Both the position numbers and the translations under genes were made by a program. The notes under the pieces were generated by a model. The model saw only the letters and a list, made by a program, of their open reading frames with translations, searched no databases and was not told the origin of the DNA. Below, piece by piece: positions 24,659 to 34,919 of a stretch of 35,776 nucleotides of DNA. Every line of letters begins with the position of its first letter. Position 1 is the first letter of the stretch. The stretch is from Ophioceras dolichostomum (lineage: Eukaryota; Ascomycota; Sordariomycetes; Magnaporthales; Ophioceraceae): positions 9,102 to 44,877 of the forward strand of contig PYST01000316.1 of assembly GCA_003049485.1 (NCBI GenBank). The letters are read 5' to 3'.

Positions 24659-25786
24659 ATGCCCCTCCACAACTACGCCGTCTGGAAGGCGACCCCAAAA
24701 TCCTGGGAGCCCGAGCAGAAGCCGGACCACGGGCACCTCGCCTTCGTCGACGGCCGTCCCCTCCCCTCCGGCAAATCGGCCTGGGACGCCGCCATCAACG
24801 TCCTCTCCAAATCGCACGACTCCCGCCTCGTCTTCTGGGTCGACCGCTCCCTGTCCCCAACCCACCCGCTCATCGCGCCCCTGGCGTCCCTCCCCTTCGG
24901 CCCCACGCTCTGCAACAAGTCCGGTGGTCCCAAGGGCATCGACTTCCTTAGGGGCGGCATCATCAAGGACATCGACTCGGGCCTCGTGCTGCAGCGCAAG
25001 GAGGACGGCGAGAACAACGACATTTTGGACCTGGTCAACCCGATCCTGTTCAAGGCCGTCGAGCAGAAGGCCGAGGTGTACCTCTTCGGCGAGCTGTACA
25101 GCGACCACACGGGGATTCACGATATACATATGAATCAGGGAAACGGAGGGCAGTGGAAGTCCGATAACGGCACGTGGCAGGATGGGTGCGTGATTGTGCG
25201 GTTCCCGAGGAAGGGGGACGTGGAGGAGCATTGGGAGGGCATCTTTCTTGCGTTTGCGGTGCAGACTGCTAAGACTGATGACCGGGGCGGTCCGGTGGGC
25301 GAGAATTGGGCGGACTATTTTGAGAGGCTTGGCAGAGGTGGTGGTGGTGGTGGTGGTGGCGGCGGCGGTGATGGTGGTGATGGGGGAGGCGATGGCAGCG
25401 ACGACGGAGAGGGAGGAGGAGGGGTCGCGCCCAAGGTCTCCATCCTGGCCGCGCTGGTCAACCCTGTCGGACCGGACGGCAACCCGACTTCGGGTGATCC
25501 GGAGACGGTGGTTCTCGTGAACCGCTCCCCCGTGCAGGTCGACCTCTCTGGTTGGGCCATAACCAACGGCTCCGCAGGCGGGTCTGTCACGCTAGCGTCG
25601 TCTGTGGTCGTCGGGCCGAGCGGGGGCAGGGTCTCGGTCAAGGTCGGGCAGGGCTGTCCGCTGAGCAACAAGGGAGGGGACATCGTGTTGAAGGATGCCG
25701 GTGGCAACGTGGTAGACCAGGTGAGCTACACGAAGCAGCAGGCTGATAGGGAGGGGAAGATGCTTTACTTCCAACAGAGGGACTAG
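24659..25786 (+). CDS. DUF2278 (YukJ-like) protein fused to a lamin-tail-like domain
   Basis: Single exon, 375 residues. The N-terminal 220 residues match the DUF2278/YukJ family: MPLHNYAVWKATP, then LVFWVDRSL, GIDFLRGGIIK and the hallmark GIHDIHMNQGN, followed by WQDGCVIVRFP. A Gly/Asp/Glu-rich linker, encoded by GGT/GGC/GAT repeats at about 25335-25430, leads into a C-terminal immunoglobulin-like LTD domain: VVLVNRSPVQVDLSGWAI, then LSNKGGDIVLKDAGGNVVDQVSY. LTD modules often sit on extracellular or nucleic-acid-linked enzymes. No signal peptide is visible, so the protein is probably intracellular. The activity of DUF2278 is not established. The absence of introns and a family known mainly from bacteria are compatible with an old horizontal transfer, but this is inference. 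ATG 24659 is the first in frame. Confidence 0.88.
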   Translation: MPLHNYAVWKATPKSWEPEQKPDHGHLAFVDGRPLPSGKSAWDAAINVLSKSHDSRLVFWVDRSLSPTHPLIAPLASLPFGPTLCNKSGGPKGIDFLRGGIIKDIDSGLVLQRKEDGENNDILDLVNPILFKAVEQKAEVYLFGELYSDHTGIHDIHMNQGNGGQWKSDNGTWQDGCVIVRFPRKGDVEEHWEGIFLAFAVQTAKTDDRGGPVGENWADYFERLGRGGGGGGGGGGGDGGDGGGDGSDDGEGGGGVAPKVSILAALVNPVGPDGNPTSGDPETVVLVNRSPVQVDLSGWAITNGSAGGSVTLASSVVVGPSGGRVSVKVGQGCPLSNKGGDIVLKDAGGNVVDQVSYTKQQADREGKMLYFQQRD

Positions 25787-26125
25787 GAGGTACTAGTAAT
25801 TGGTACTTCGGGGGTCCACTTCTTCAGGAGCTAGACCCAGTAGGACTGAAGTCACTGGACTATCGCGTTGCGGGAAGAAGGCTTGCTACCTCTAGTACTA
25901 GTTGCCGTTGAACATTGGAGGATCAGGTCAATCTTAGCCTGACTGACTGACAGAGGGTCTCCTCCCGACTTTGTCATCAATTTCATTGTCACACACTGCT
26001 CTCTCCTCATCACCGGCCCTCCCTCTCTCCTCCTCTCCTCTTCTCTCTGTCACATCTCTTCCTCGTCACCTCCTCGCCTGATACTATCTCCGTGGTCTCA
26101 TGCCTGTGCCTACAACCTAGATACG
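25787..26125. other. Convergent 3' region between DUF2278 and xylanase genes
   Basis: This short CT-rich spacer (CTCTCC-type repeats near 26000-26060) lies between two tail-to-tail genes. Nothing else was seen. Confidence 0.5.
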
Positions 26126-27043
26126 TCAGGCAGGCGACTCAACAGTGATCCTCGAAGACCCCGCACTCCGGTACCCCTCCGTCGCGACGATCATGTAGTT
26201 GTGCGTGCCCATCTGCATGCCGGCCCTCTGCCACGCGTCGAAGAAGTTGCCCGTCGTGATCGTCCCGCCCGTACGCTTGGAGGTACGGATGGCCCAGTAC
26301 TGCTGGAACGTCTTGGTGCCCTCGATCGAGGGCTGGTTGACCCGCGTGCTCTGATACAGGTTGTAGGTGCCGCCGTCGCTCGTCACCTGCCCCTTGGCCG
26401 TCGCGGAGCTGCCCGGGTTGTACTCGCCGAAGTTGTCGACGATGTAGTATTCGATCAGCGGGTTTTGCGTCCAGCCGTAGACGGTGAGGTACTGGTTTAT
26501 TTTTTTCGTGTGTGAGCGGTGAGGGCCTGGGTGCTTCTGTTGATGCTGGACTCCGTTCCGCCTTCTGGGCCCTACTGATGACTCCCTTCGTGGCGAATGT
26601 GAGAAGTATTACGAGGCAAGAGGTACGTACAGCGTTACCGTTGTTCACAGGGCTGAAAGTACCGGAGTATGTGACGGTCCTAGACATCGAAACCCCTTGC
26701 GTCAGCCGTAGTGCCATGTATGGCCTCCATATATCCATTGCCCAAGGGCAGCATACTTTCGTCCCCCAGGATTCCATCCCTTGCCACCCACAAAGTTGCC
26801 GCCCGACTGCCAATTTACGCTGTAGGAGCCACCGGCGCCGTTCGTGTAAGTCACAGGCGATGCACCATCGGTCCACCACGAGTAGTAGTAGCCGTTGTGC
26901 CTTCCTGTCGAGCTGGGAGTGGACTGTCGCCGCATGAGTTCCTCGAAGGGGAAACCGGTCATGTTCACGGTTGGGAAGCCGAGAGCTCCGCCTACGAAGG
27001 CGGCCGTCAACGCGGCGAGAGCAGTAGTGGACGACAGAAGCAT
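26126..27043 (-). CDS. Endo-1,4-beta-xylanase, glycoside hydrolase family 11
   Basis: Secreted enzyme cleaving internal beta-1,4 bonds of xylan. Exons on the minus strand are 27043-26757, 26679-26631 and 26491-26126, giving 233 residues, normal for GH11. The joins restore GWNPGGRKTVTYSGTFSP and NNGNAYLTVYGW. A signal peptide covers about residues 1-22. A propeptide follows and ends in a Kex2-type Arg-Arg at 38-39, leaving Gln40 as the likely mature N-terminus, a pattern known from other fungal xylanases. The catalytic pair is E126 (NPLIEYYIV, nucleophile) and E217 (VATEGYRSAGSS, acid/base). N83 in GGNFVGGKGW occupies the position where Asn usually goes with a neutral to alkaline pH optimum and Asp with an acidic one. 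There is no carbohydrate-binding module. The 49-bp middle exon is easy for gene finders to miss. An alternative start at 27061 adds six residues. Confidence 0.95.
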
Positions 27044-29944
27044 TTTGTGGGGATGCAACAAATGTCAAAACGTGACGCGGGGTGTGGTATGGCGTAGGTT
27101 GTAACTAAGCGTGGACAGGTTTCAAAGTCGGTAGGTTCTGGTGATGATATAGGAGCGCACACAGAGTGGACTCCGTCTTGCCATGTTAGAGGACCGGGTC
27201 GAATCAGGATTAAATAAATTTTTCCCTGAATAAAGAGGCGCTTCGGATGGCTAGCGCCGGCGGTACGGTGCAAGCTTCTTGAGCATTCGTTTGCTTCCAG
27301 GCTCAGTCTTTCCACCAGCCAGGCAGACCAAAGTCGACGTCGGTAACCGTTATGGTGGGGTCTGATGACTGCAACAGCGGAGAATCAACCGCCGCGAGAA
27401 TGCTCCGTGGCCCCGTCTCGCCTGGTTCCTTAACTGCGACGTCGTGTTCATCATCAACAGCTTGCCCATTTTTCGCACTGTTGTCCCTCCCCAGCGCGCC
27501 ATCCTCCAAGACTTCTTGGGACTTTGGAAAATGTTATGGGGTTGTAAGCCCCTGACTTCCTCATTAAATAGGCCAGTGTCCCCAGTGTTTCCAGGGGAGT
27601 TGCCTGGTTGATATTATTCTCGGGCAAAGAGCGACATAAGAGGCTTCTGCTTGGCGCACTTGGGATATGACGGCGAGCACGACTTTGAGTGGAGTATAAA
27701 AACGGATCGCACGGCGTCATTCCAAGGTGCCTCTTTCACCTGCTACTCTGGCTCGTGATGCGTGCATCGGCAGTCTTCCTGGGCTAGATTAGGCCAAGGC
27801 CAAGAGCCGCCTTCCGTCGCATAACCGGGGTCACCCCGCATTGGCGCTTGCGTAGACGGATGCTTGCTACAGCGAGGAAAACGTGGGGAAGCCTATCGGA
27901 CGTCTTCATCACATCCGGGTAATTTTCCTCCACGGAATTTAGCCGGCCAGTAGGACCCCTTGTTAGATGCCCTGCATGCCCCCATGCCCCGGATTTTGAT
28001 GCTCGCCTACCCATTATCCCTCCATGTCTTCCCCGCAGCTACATGCGTCGATGCAGCGTCGCTTCCAGCTTACAGGTCTCGCCTGGAGATCAGTTTCACT
28101 GATGGCAGACTTTTCCTGTCATGGGCATGGGAGACATCTGTCCGGCCGCCTAGCCTGCGAGTCTTCCAAGAAGAAGAAGAACACGGGCAGGGCAGCCGCC
28201 GGCTAAAGAAAAGAAGCATGATGGAATGGATCGTTGGCGGTGAGGTCAGGGCAAAAGCACGCCGATGACCCGGTCATGGATACCCCGATCTTGTCGAGTC
28301 AAGATCTCAGCCTATTTGCAGAGCTCCATGGCTCCTCTAGAGGTTGGCGAGCCTCGCGATCGAGTTCATCACGAGTTTTGTGGTTCGAGCCTTGGAGACG
28401 GCAGTGACAGGACAGTTCCGCATGCCAAGAATATCCTGGGTGGTGAGCTAGAGAAGCCTGGCCCCCTACAACACCAGCTGCGTGAGCTCGTTGGGGTGTT
28501 ATAGCACGACTGACGCGGAATTAGGATTCCGTCCCGGCTGTAGCATCCGGTGGCTACTTGGTCTAGAACTTGAGGCGATCACCACTTCTTGGGATGGTAC
28601 GAAGACATCCGGAACGACCGGAAGTCTGACTTTACCCCTCGATGTCTTAGACCTGCCATGGTGTCACACAGTTTTTCGTGTCGGCTTGGGAGGTGTAACC
28701 TGGACGTGTAGCACCGGGGCACTACGAGTACCTAGGTTATTTTCAATGAACAGCCTGCACTCCATAACTTCTCATAGGCTCCCTGAAATAGCGGTAAAAT
28801 GGTATTCTGCTTCTCAAGGAGCCCCGTCGGCTGCGGGCTTCTTCTGGCTTGAGCTATGGCCGGCTGACTCGGGCGGGCTGATCCGAGATGGTCCGATGTG
28901 TTTCCCAAGCTGTCTCAGTCACGGGATATTTGTGCTACAATCGCCCTTGGTTGGGTCGACGGACTTGACGTGCTCAGTAGTACCGCACGTCTTCTTCAAA
29001 TTCGAAGATATTACATAGAGACAGCTGCGGTAAGACACTTACGCCATGCCATGTGGATCAAGAACAGCGTTTAGCTTTGCGCTGATATTACATCGACCTT
29101 GGCGATGAGGCATCATCGACACCAGGATATCCTCCGAGGCCGGAGCGGAGACAAGCAGCATCGCTGGTTGGCACAGTGGCGTCTGCCCTCCAGTTCCCAT
29201 TGGCCTATCAGCTGGGCGCTTTCTGGAGATCCTCGGCTCGTGTCGGCTCAAGGCGGGGAGTGAGGGAAAAATGACAATGGAATAGGAGAGATTGTGATGG
29301 ACATTCAGGATGGTCCGAAGCTGAATCAGTGGATGACAAGATATAGCTACACAAGCACCCATGTTACGTCCGCCTCTGCTCACCGCTTCACGTTTCGCGG
29401 GCTCGGTAGCGCAGACTAGGTAAATCATCTTGCTAATATGTTCGCCACAGCTGAACGCCGCAGCGGAGAATTTGAGGGGAAGAGAAAATGTCTCTTTCAT
29501 TTTGGTCCGTGTCTCGAGGCTCGGGCGTTATTTTAGCCTCGGTATCACACATGTGCTCCCGTAGTACATGGTCCCAGCACTACTAGTACTTATTCCGATC
29601 TGATAAAAGTCTCCTCCAAGGCGGAGAAGTATTGTCCAGTACCTCAGGTCAGATGGTGGCGATGAAGCTCACTACCATCCCCTGTTGCCGCTTGTTTTCG
29701 TCGGCGGCGGACAGGCGACGGTCCGCAACCGGAGCGGAAATATTGGACGCATGGGACTGGGGCAGGCCGAGGTAGGTGTTGTCGAATTCTGGCTCGAAAA
29801 GAAGAATATCATCTCCCAACTCCAACTCCAATTCCAACGACTGGACCGGACTGGACTGGGCCTCTTTGACTTCTTCCCTTGAGAGAACACCTAACTGACT
29901 TTCTTCTGTTACAACGGTAACGACCTCTGGGCTTGAAGAACAGG
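27044..29944. other. 2.9 kb gene-poor region
   Basis: No coding region here could be tied to a family. Open frames at 27303-27509 (-), 28482-29018 (+) and 29039-29500 (-) lack recognisable motifs and look like chance frames. The left end holds the xylanase promoter; a CCTATATCA element near 27145 (minus strand) is a possible TATA box about 100 bp from its ATG. A strong plus-strand TATA-like box at 27695-27702 has no open gene after it. Confidence 0.45.
27938..27944 (-). promoter_or_regulatory. Possible XlnR/Xyr1 site (GGCTAAA) upstream of the xylanase gene
   Basis: The heptamer GGCTAAA, the published consensus of the xylanolytic activator XlnR, occurs on the minus strand about 900 bp upstream of the xylanase ATG. 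Another copy lies on the plus strand at 28201-28207. Distance and chance occurrence keep this weak. Confidence 0.25.
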
Positions 29945-31791
29945 ATGGACACGGAGACCGTCGAAGCCCTGGACGGATGTGCGGCGATAGTGGTGGATGA
30001 GACTTCGCCGCTCCTCGCCGTAGTCAAAGTTGCCCCGTGTCCACGCTACGACCAAGGTGTATCGCCTCATATCCTCTCCGAATTTGATCCCAACGGCGAC
30101 CCCGACAACCCTCAGGACTGGACACCATCGTTCAAATGGGGCATTGTGGCCATGCTTGCCTTCATGGCCTTCTGCACGTAAGTGTGGCCCTCTGGTGCTC
30201 TGCGTCCCCTCTCCATCTTCCCCCCAGTGTCACAAAGCCAGTCCCAAGCTGACCAAGCCTGCTGCACTGTGGCAACTAGAGGCTTCACATGTATTTCCGT
30301 CTCAACAATCGCCTCAAGCATAGTCGCCGACCTCGACAGTTCCTCCCCAGCCCCCGCCTCACCCCTGCGTTCTTCCTCCCCCTCCTCTCCTCCGACCAGC
30401 CCTTCCTCCTCCTCCTCCAGCGCAGCCGCCCTCCTCGTCACGATCTGGGAGCTAGGCGAGTCCGCCGGCCCCCTACTCATCGCGCCCCTGTCCGAGATCT
30501 TCGGCCGCTACCCCGTCATTAACGTGGCGAACTGCCTCTTCGTCGCCGCGACGTGCCTCACGGCGCTGAGTGCGACCACGCCCGCCCTCATCGCCATGCG
30601 CTGCCTGACGGGGCTGGCCGTCACGGCCAACGTGCTCAACCCGGCTATCGTGGGCGACACGTTCCCGCCCGAGCAGCGCGGCGCCGCAATGAGCATCTGC
30701 ACCTTCGCGCAGCTGCTGGGATGCGCCGTGGGGCCGGCTGTGTGCGGCGCCGTGTCGGAGGCTCTGGGCGGGTGGAGGCCTGTGATTTGGCTGTGTGCGG
30801 TGCAGGCTGCGGTATGCGAGGCGCTGTTTCTGGGGTGGTTTAGGGAGACGTATAAGGTGGCTGTTTTGAGGAAGAGGGCGGCGAGGCAGAGGCGGCTGCT
30901 GTTGGGGGCGGAGCATGGCCGCGGCAGGGTCGTTGCTGGGGTGAAGTTGGCGGGGAGGCATGTCGAGAGGCGGTATCAGTTTGGCAGGTTGCTGGAGTCC
31001 GTGCTGAGACCTGCTGCGGTGGTTTTCGGATCGGGGGTACTGCTAGCAGCGTGCGTGTCTGGGTCACTGGGATACGCATACTTCTATGTGATGTCGGTGA
31101 CGCTGCCGGATATTCTGCAAGGAATATACGGCCTGTCGCCTTCTGCTGCTGGCGCATCGTTCTTGTGTTTCAGTAAGTCAACCTGCCTCTCCTTCCATGG
31201 GTATTGCTGCGTCCATCGTTGCCCTCTGAGGATCATCAAAGTTCATCTGCTGACATGACTTGTGTTTCTTCCCACTTGCACCCTCAAGGCGGCCTTGGGG
31301 GCTTCCTAGCAGTCATCGTCTGCAACTTAACCCTCGACAGGATCTACATCCGTCTTCGCGACTCTCGAGGCCGAGGTGTTGGAAAGCCTGAGTACCGTCT
31401 CCCAGTGGCAGTGGCCGCTTATCTGGTTATGCCCATCGCAATGGCGATCTTTGGCTGGGCTGTCGAATACCGTGTGCCCCTCCCGACTCTGCTAGCCTCG
31501 ATGGTGTTCCTAGGCTCGACGACACAACCAACTGTCCTGCCAATGATTGCGTATGTGGTCGATGCGTTCGGAATCTACTCCGCGTCAGCCCTAACCGGCA
31601 TGATCATCGCCCGCTGCCTCATCAGCACTTTCCTTCCCTTGTCGGCGGCACCTCTCATCAATGCCTTGGGTTATGGATGGGCGTTCACCGTTCTTGGTGC
31701 CTTCAGCCTTTGTTTTGCGCCGATTCCGATCCTGCTGATGAAGTACGGACCTCGGCTGCGGAGGCGGTCTGAGTATACGAAAGAGATGTAG
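29945..31791 (+). CDS. MFS transporter, DHA1-type multidrug efflux family
   Basis: Predicted 12-helix proton antiporter of the fungal multidrug/polyamine group. Exons are 29945-30177, 30280-31172 and 31289-31791, giving 542 residues. Donors are GTAAGT. The joins restore MAFCTGFTCISVSTIASSIV and FLCFSGLGGFLAV. Family signs: FDPNGDPDNPQDWTPSFKW before helix 1, the LVTIWELGESAGPLLIAPLSEIFGRYPV block (helix 2 and loop 2-3 motif A), the RCLTGLAVTANVLNPAIVGDTFPPEQRG segment, and GRRW-equivalent loops in the second half. A long Ser/Pro-rich stretch (about 30 residues around SSSPAPASPLRSSSPSSPP) lies between helices 1 and 2, longer than usual. ATG 29945 is the first ATG of the frame. Substrate cannot be predicted; fungal relatives export drugs, toxins or polyamines. 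Confidence 0.9.
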
Positions 31792-32423
31792 AGTTCTTGT
31801 GTCGATGATTGTGCGGAAGTCAGTGTAATATGCGAGAAGGGCACACTTGGGTTGGTCAGCACGGGAGAGTTGCCGAGGCAAGTCGAGAATAGCAAAATAT
31901 CGTCAATAATGTTGTGGCCTTAAGGCAATAGGAAACACGTACGGCGCACTTCTGCCTGCTGAGCTCCAGTGCATCAGACCCAGCAACGATCATTTATCAA
32001 TTCATTACCTAGTGACGGCGTTAACGGTTGTGGTGGCACGGAGTTTACCTGTATGGAATCTCACCTGGGGAGCTGCATGCCCCACATAAGCCCCTGCAAG
32101 CGAGTCCACTGTCCTGCACTTGCCCAGAGAGCATTCGCTTGCAGGACATCATTTTGGCGTCTATGCCAGAGGAATGGTCGAAGTTAGGGGGATGAATGCC
32201 GCTTATCTCCTAACAATATTTGTCATCAACGGCAAGCTTACTTCCTCCTCCTCCGACGTCATGTCAATGGAACCGGCGCGTATCCGTACTGCTGGATCGT
32301 GTCGGAGAGGATATAACGGGGGTCATTGCCCCTCATTTCTCTGCCTCCAGCCGACATCAAACAACCACAAGCTCATCAATCCAGACTCTCCACCAACACC
32401 AATCCCAAGGAAAAGAAGGCGAT
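31792..32423. other. Intergenic region, promoter of the dehydrogenase gene
   Basis: 0.6 kb without a supported gene. A GGATATAACGG element near 32310 lies about 110 bp upstream of the dehydrogenase ATG and may be its TATA-like box. Confidence 0.45.
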
Positions 32424-33866
32424 ATGGCTTCCACCATCGCGAAGACAGTCGTGGCGACGGGCGCGTCGTCCGGTCTCGTAAGTATGCTGATGCTGCCGTC
32501 AATTTTTGTTATGTTCCGCCCGTTGGCACATGCCAACTCTCCCAAGTTACCTGGACAGTCGCACATCAATTGACGCCCGGTTCTTCTCTTCATCCAGGGA
32601 TTCGAGGCGCTCAAGCAGCTCCTTGCAAACCAAACGCAGCAGCCGTACAAGCTCATCGTCGGCGCGCGCAACATTGCGACCACCCAGGCTGCGTACAACG
32701 CCCTCGGCTTCGACGCCGCCAAGCACACCCTCAAGGTCCTGCCGCTGGAGCTGAACGACCTCAAGAACGTCCAGGCGTTCGCGAGACAGACGCTCGAACA
32801 GCTCGGGGACCAGCCCGTGGACTACCTCTTTCTGAACGCCGCGGTCTCGCAGGCCTCGGAGGAGAAGAGCAGCTTCGGATCCAAGTGGTGTGATGCATAC
32901 ACCATCAACTCTCTCTGTGAGTCTGGGATCGGACGCTCGAAACCCCATCGATGATTGGATCCCTGCGAGGATGGAGAAAGAGAGGGTTTGATCCACTGCT
33001 GACATCTGGGCCCCCTCACGAACAGCCCAGCACTACCTCATCCACCTTCTCCGCGAGAAGCTGATCGCCTCGAAGGGGCGTGTCGTCGTCGTCTCGTCCG
33101 GTGCAATTCGCAACGTCCCTGACCCAAGTCAGTCAACCATTCCCCGCCACCCCTCCGTCAACCTTCTGCCTATCAACCCATCTCTCCCCATTTGCTCCAT
33201 CACATTCTCCCCGTCCTCCTTCGGACTCTCGACTTCGGGCTTTGATGAACATGGTGGCTTACTAACGCTCTCGTCTCACCGCATCACGCCGGGTTCCACA
33301 CAACAAACAACAGGCACCCTGGAGGCCACGCTCAAGACCGGATCCGGCGCCAACGGCGTCCAGGTGTACTGCGCGAGCAAGTTTACGCAGCTCCTCAACG
33401 CGCACTGGTGGCGCCGCGAGCTGAAGGGAAAATGCGACGTCGTCGCCGTCTCCCCCGGCCTGATCCCGGCCACGGGCCTGTCGAGGCACCCGACCAGCGG
33501 CTTCAGGCCATCGGCCAACATGCCGGATGCTAAATCTGTCCCAGAGGGTGAGTGCTGCGTGCCCTACTGCCGGCTTTACCCGTTTTCTTGGCCGCCGGTT
33601 GTCTCTTTGTCAAGGGATTGGTTTCGCTTGTTGACCTCTTATTGACATCGTTCGTGTGTCCCCAACAAAAAACAGGAGCCGCTAGTCTTCTCGCCGCCTT
33701 CACGCGCTCCGACTTCCCCGAGGACCCCAACCAGATCTTCCTCACGAGCTGGGGAGAGTGGTGGGGCGTTGACGTGCTGGAGAAGTCCCTGGACAAGACG
33801 CTTTGGGACAAGTGGTCGCCTGGCAAGGAGGAGATCGAGAAGGAAGAGGGCCTTGACGCCGCGTAG
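32424..33866 (+). CDS. Short-chain dehydrogenase/reductase (SDR family)
   Basis: NAD(P)-dependent oxidoreductase of the classical SDR type, of the sort often labelled retinol-dehydrogenase or protochlorophyllide-reductase-like. Five exons: 32424-32477, 32598-32916, 33026-33127, 33314-33547 and 33676-33866, giving 299 residues. Exon phases agree at every join (GASSGLGFEALKQ; TINSLSQHYLIH; NVPDPSTLEATLK; SVPEGAASLL). The cofactor motif TGASSGLG is at 12-19, split exactly by intron 1. LFLNAAVS carries the NAG-like Asn, VVVVSSGA supplies Ser148/149, and YCASK gives Y177 and K181. SPGLIPATGL follows as in the family. The donor of intron 3 is GTCAGT, slightly off consensus. No signal peptide or membrane anchor is visible. 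The substrate is unknown and no cluster context points to one. Confidence 0.93.
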
Positions 33867-34440
33867 AGGAGGACGAGAGAGATTATGACCGAGGACCCTA
33901 GACTTGACTGTTTCTTGGCTTTCCTCTCATCCCCCCTCTTCTTTCGTGCGTGCATGGATTACTCCCAAAAAGTGTCGAATGGCAACATTGGCACCACGAG
34001 GACTACATACCCGTCCCGTGTGTGGCTTGCTCCATGGCTGCAGTACCCGGTCTAACGAGCCATTGGAATGAATACCTTTGATACAGAAAAGTCGGTTAAT
34101 AGATTGCAGATGGCGTTACATCTGAATGTTTTCTCCGATTGCGTTCCGTCCGAGGGGCGGGGACCAGTGTTACTTCAACGACCTTGCAGCGCTTCTACAC
34201 GGTAGAGAGCTTGGAGTCGGGTAGGATGCCCGACGGTTCCTCTAGGGGATATATGTGAGAACCTAACCCTCCCCTCCTGGAAGAACTCTGCCCTAGCTCG
34301 ACTAGTCTCGTTCTCTTACAACGATTCTCTGCGTCTGCGAGGGAAGACTCTTCCTCGACCTGTTCAAAAAAGATCATCGCCAACTTACCGCCTTATATAC
34401 AATTCAGACATTGCAGTCGCAGTCACTGGTCACTGCCATC
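33867..34440. other. Intergenic region upstream of the cysteine-rich peptide gene
   Basis: 574 bp with no supported gene. It contains the TATA box of the following gene and a second AT-rich GGATATATGTG element near 34250. Confidence 0.5.
34393..34399 (+). promoter_or_regulatory. TATA box of the cysteine-rich peptide gene
   Basis: TTATATA lies 42 bases before the ATG at 34441. The expected transcription start would leave a leader of only about 10-20 bases, a compact arrangement seen in strongly induced fungal genes. Confidence 0.55.
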
Positions 34441-34919
34441 ATGTACTTCCGGGCCTTCCTCGCAACGCTGTGCCTGGCTGCTTCTGCGACGGCCGCACCC
34501 GGTCCAGCAGCCGTAGCAGCAGCAGAGCCCCACCTCGAGGATCGCTCCCCTCTTCTCATCGGCTGCGTCGTTGGCAACGCGCAGTGCCCGTCTCTCTGTC
34601 AGGGAAGCAACCCGAACATTAGATGCGAGAACTCATACGTAAGTCGAAGCTTGGGAGGACATAACAGAGTCTACCTCCTCTCTTCCTCAAGTCCTGTCTG
34701 TGCTATATTCTTGTCGTCTCTTACTATGCGGCGGAGGTGCTTTGAGGAGCAAGCTTGGAGACACTGCAAGTCTACCAATGATTTTTTGAGGAGGGAGCAC
34801 CTCCTGTGTGGCACCTGTCTAGAAAGCTGACCTGTGGTTTTCCCCGTTTGCAGTGCTCTTCAGACAATGGGACGCCGTACGGGAGCTGCGTCTGCAAGTG
34901 CTACTGCTATGTGTGCTGA
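34441..34919 (+). CDS. Small secreted ten-cysteine peptide, candidate CS-alpha-beta (defensin-like)
   Basis: Two exons, 34441-34638 and 34854-34919, giving 87 residues. Donor GTAAGT and acceptor CAG fall between codons. Residues 1-19 are a signal peptide ending in Ala-Ala, followed by an Ala/Pro-rich, partly acidic prosegment to about residue 35 (EDR, possible protease site). The mature part of about 52 residues has ten cysteines at 42, 49, 53, 62, 67, 78, 80, 82, 84 and 87. C49-PSL-C53 is a CxxxC helix motif, and GSCVCKCY gives the C-x-C of the last strand, together the pattern of CS-alpha-beta defensins. Four cysteines exceed the six of the core fold. Alternative readings are an effector-type small secreted protein or a metal-binding peptide. 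The 22-codon last exon is easily missed. Function is not shown. Confidence 0.75.

Noticed and set aside
27303..27509. Minus-strand frame ending in a Gly-Trp-Trp-rich segment
   Set aside because: It looks slightly protein-like but has no recognisable domain or upstream exon, and it is too short to call.
28482..29018. 178-codon plus-strand open frame in the 2.9 kb gap
   Set aside because: No family motif, no ATG with a leader typical of this genome, and base composition like the surrounding non-coding DNA.
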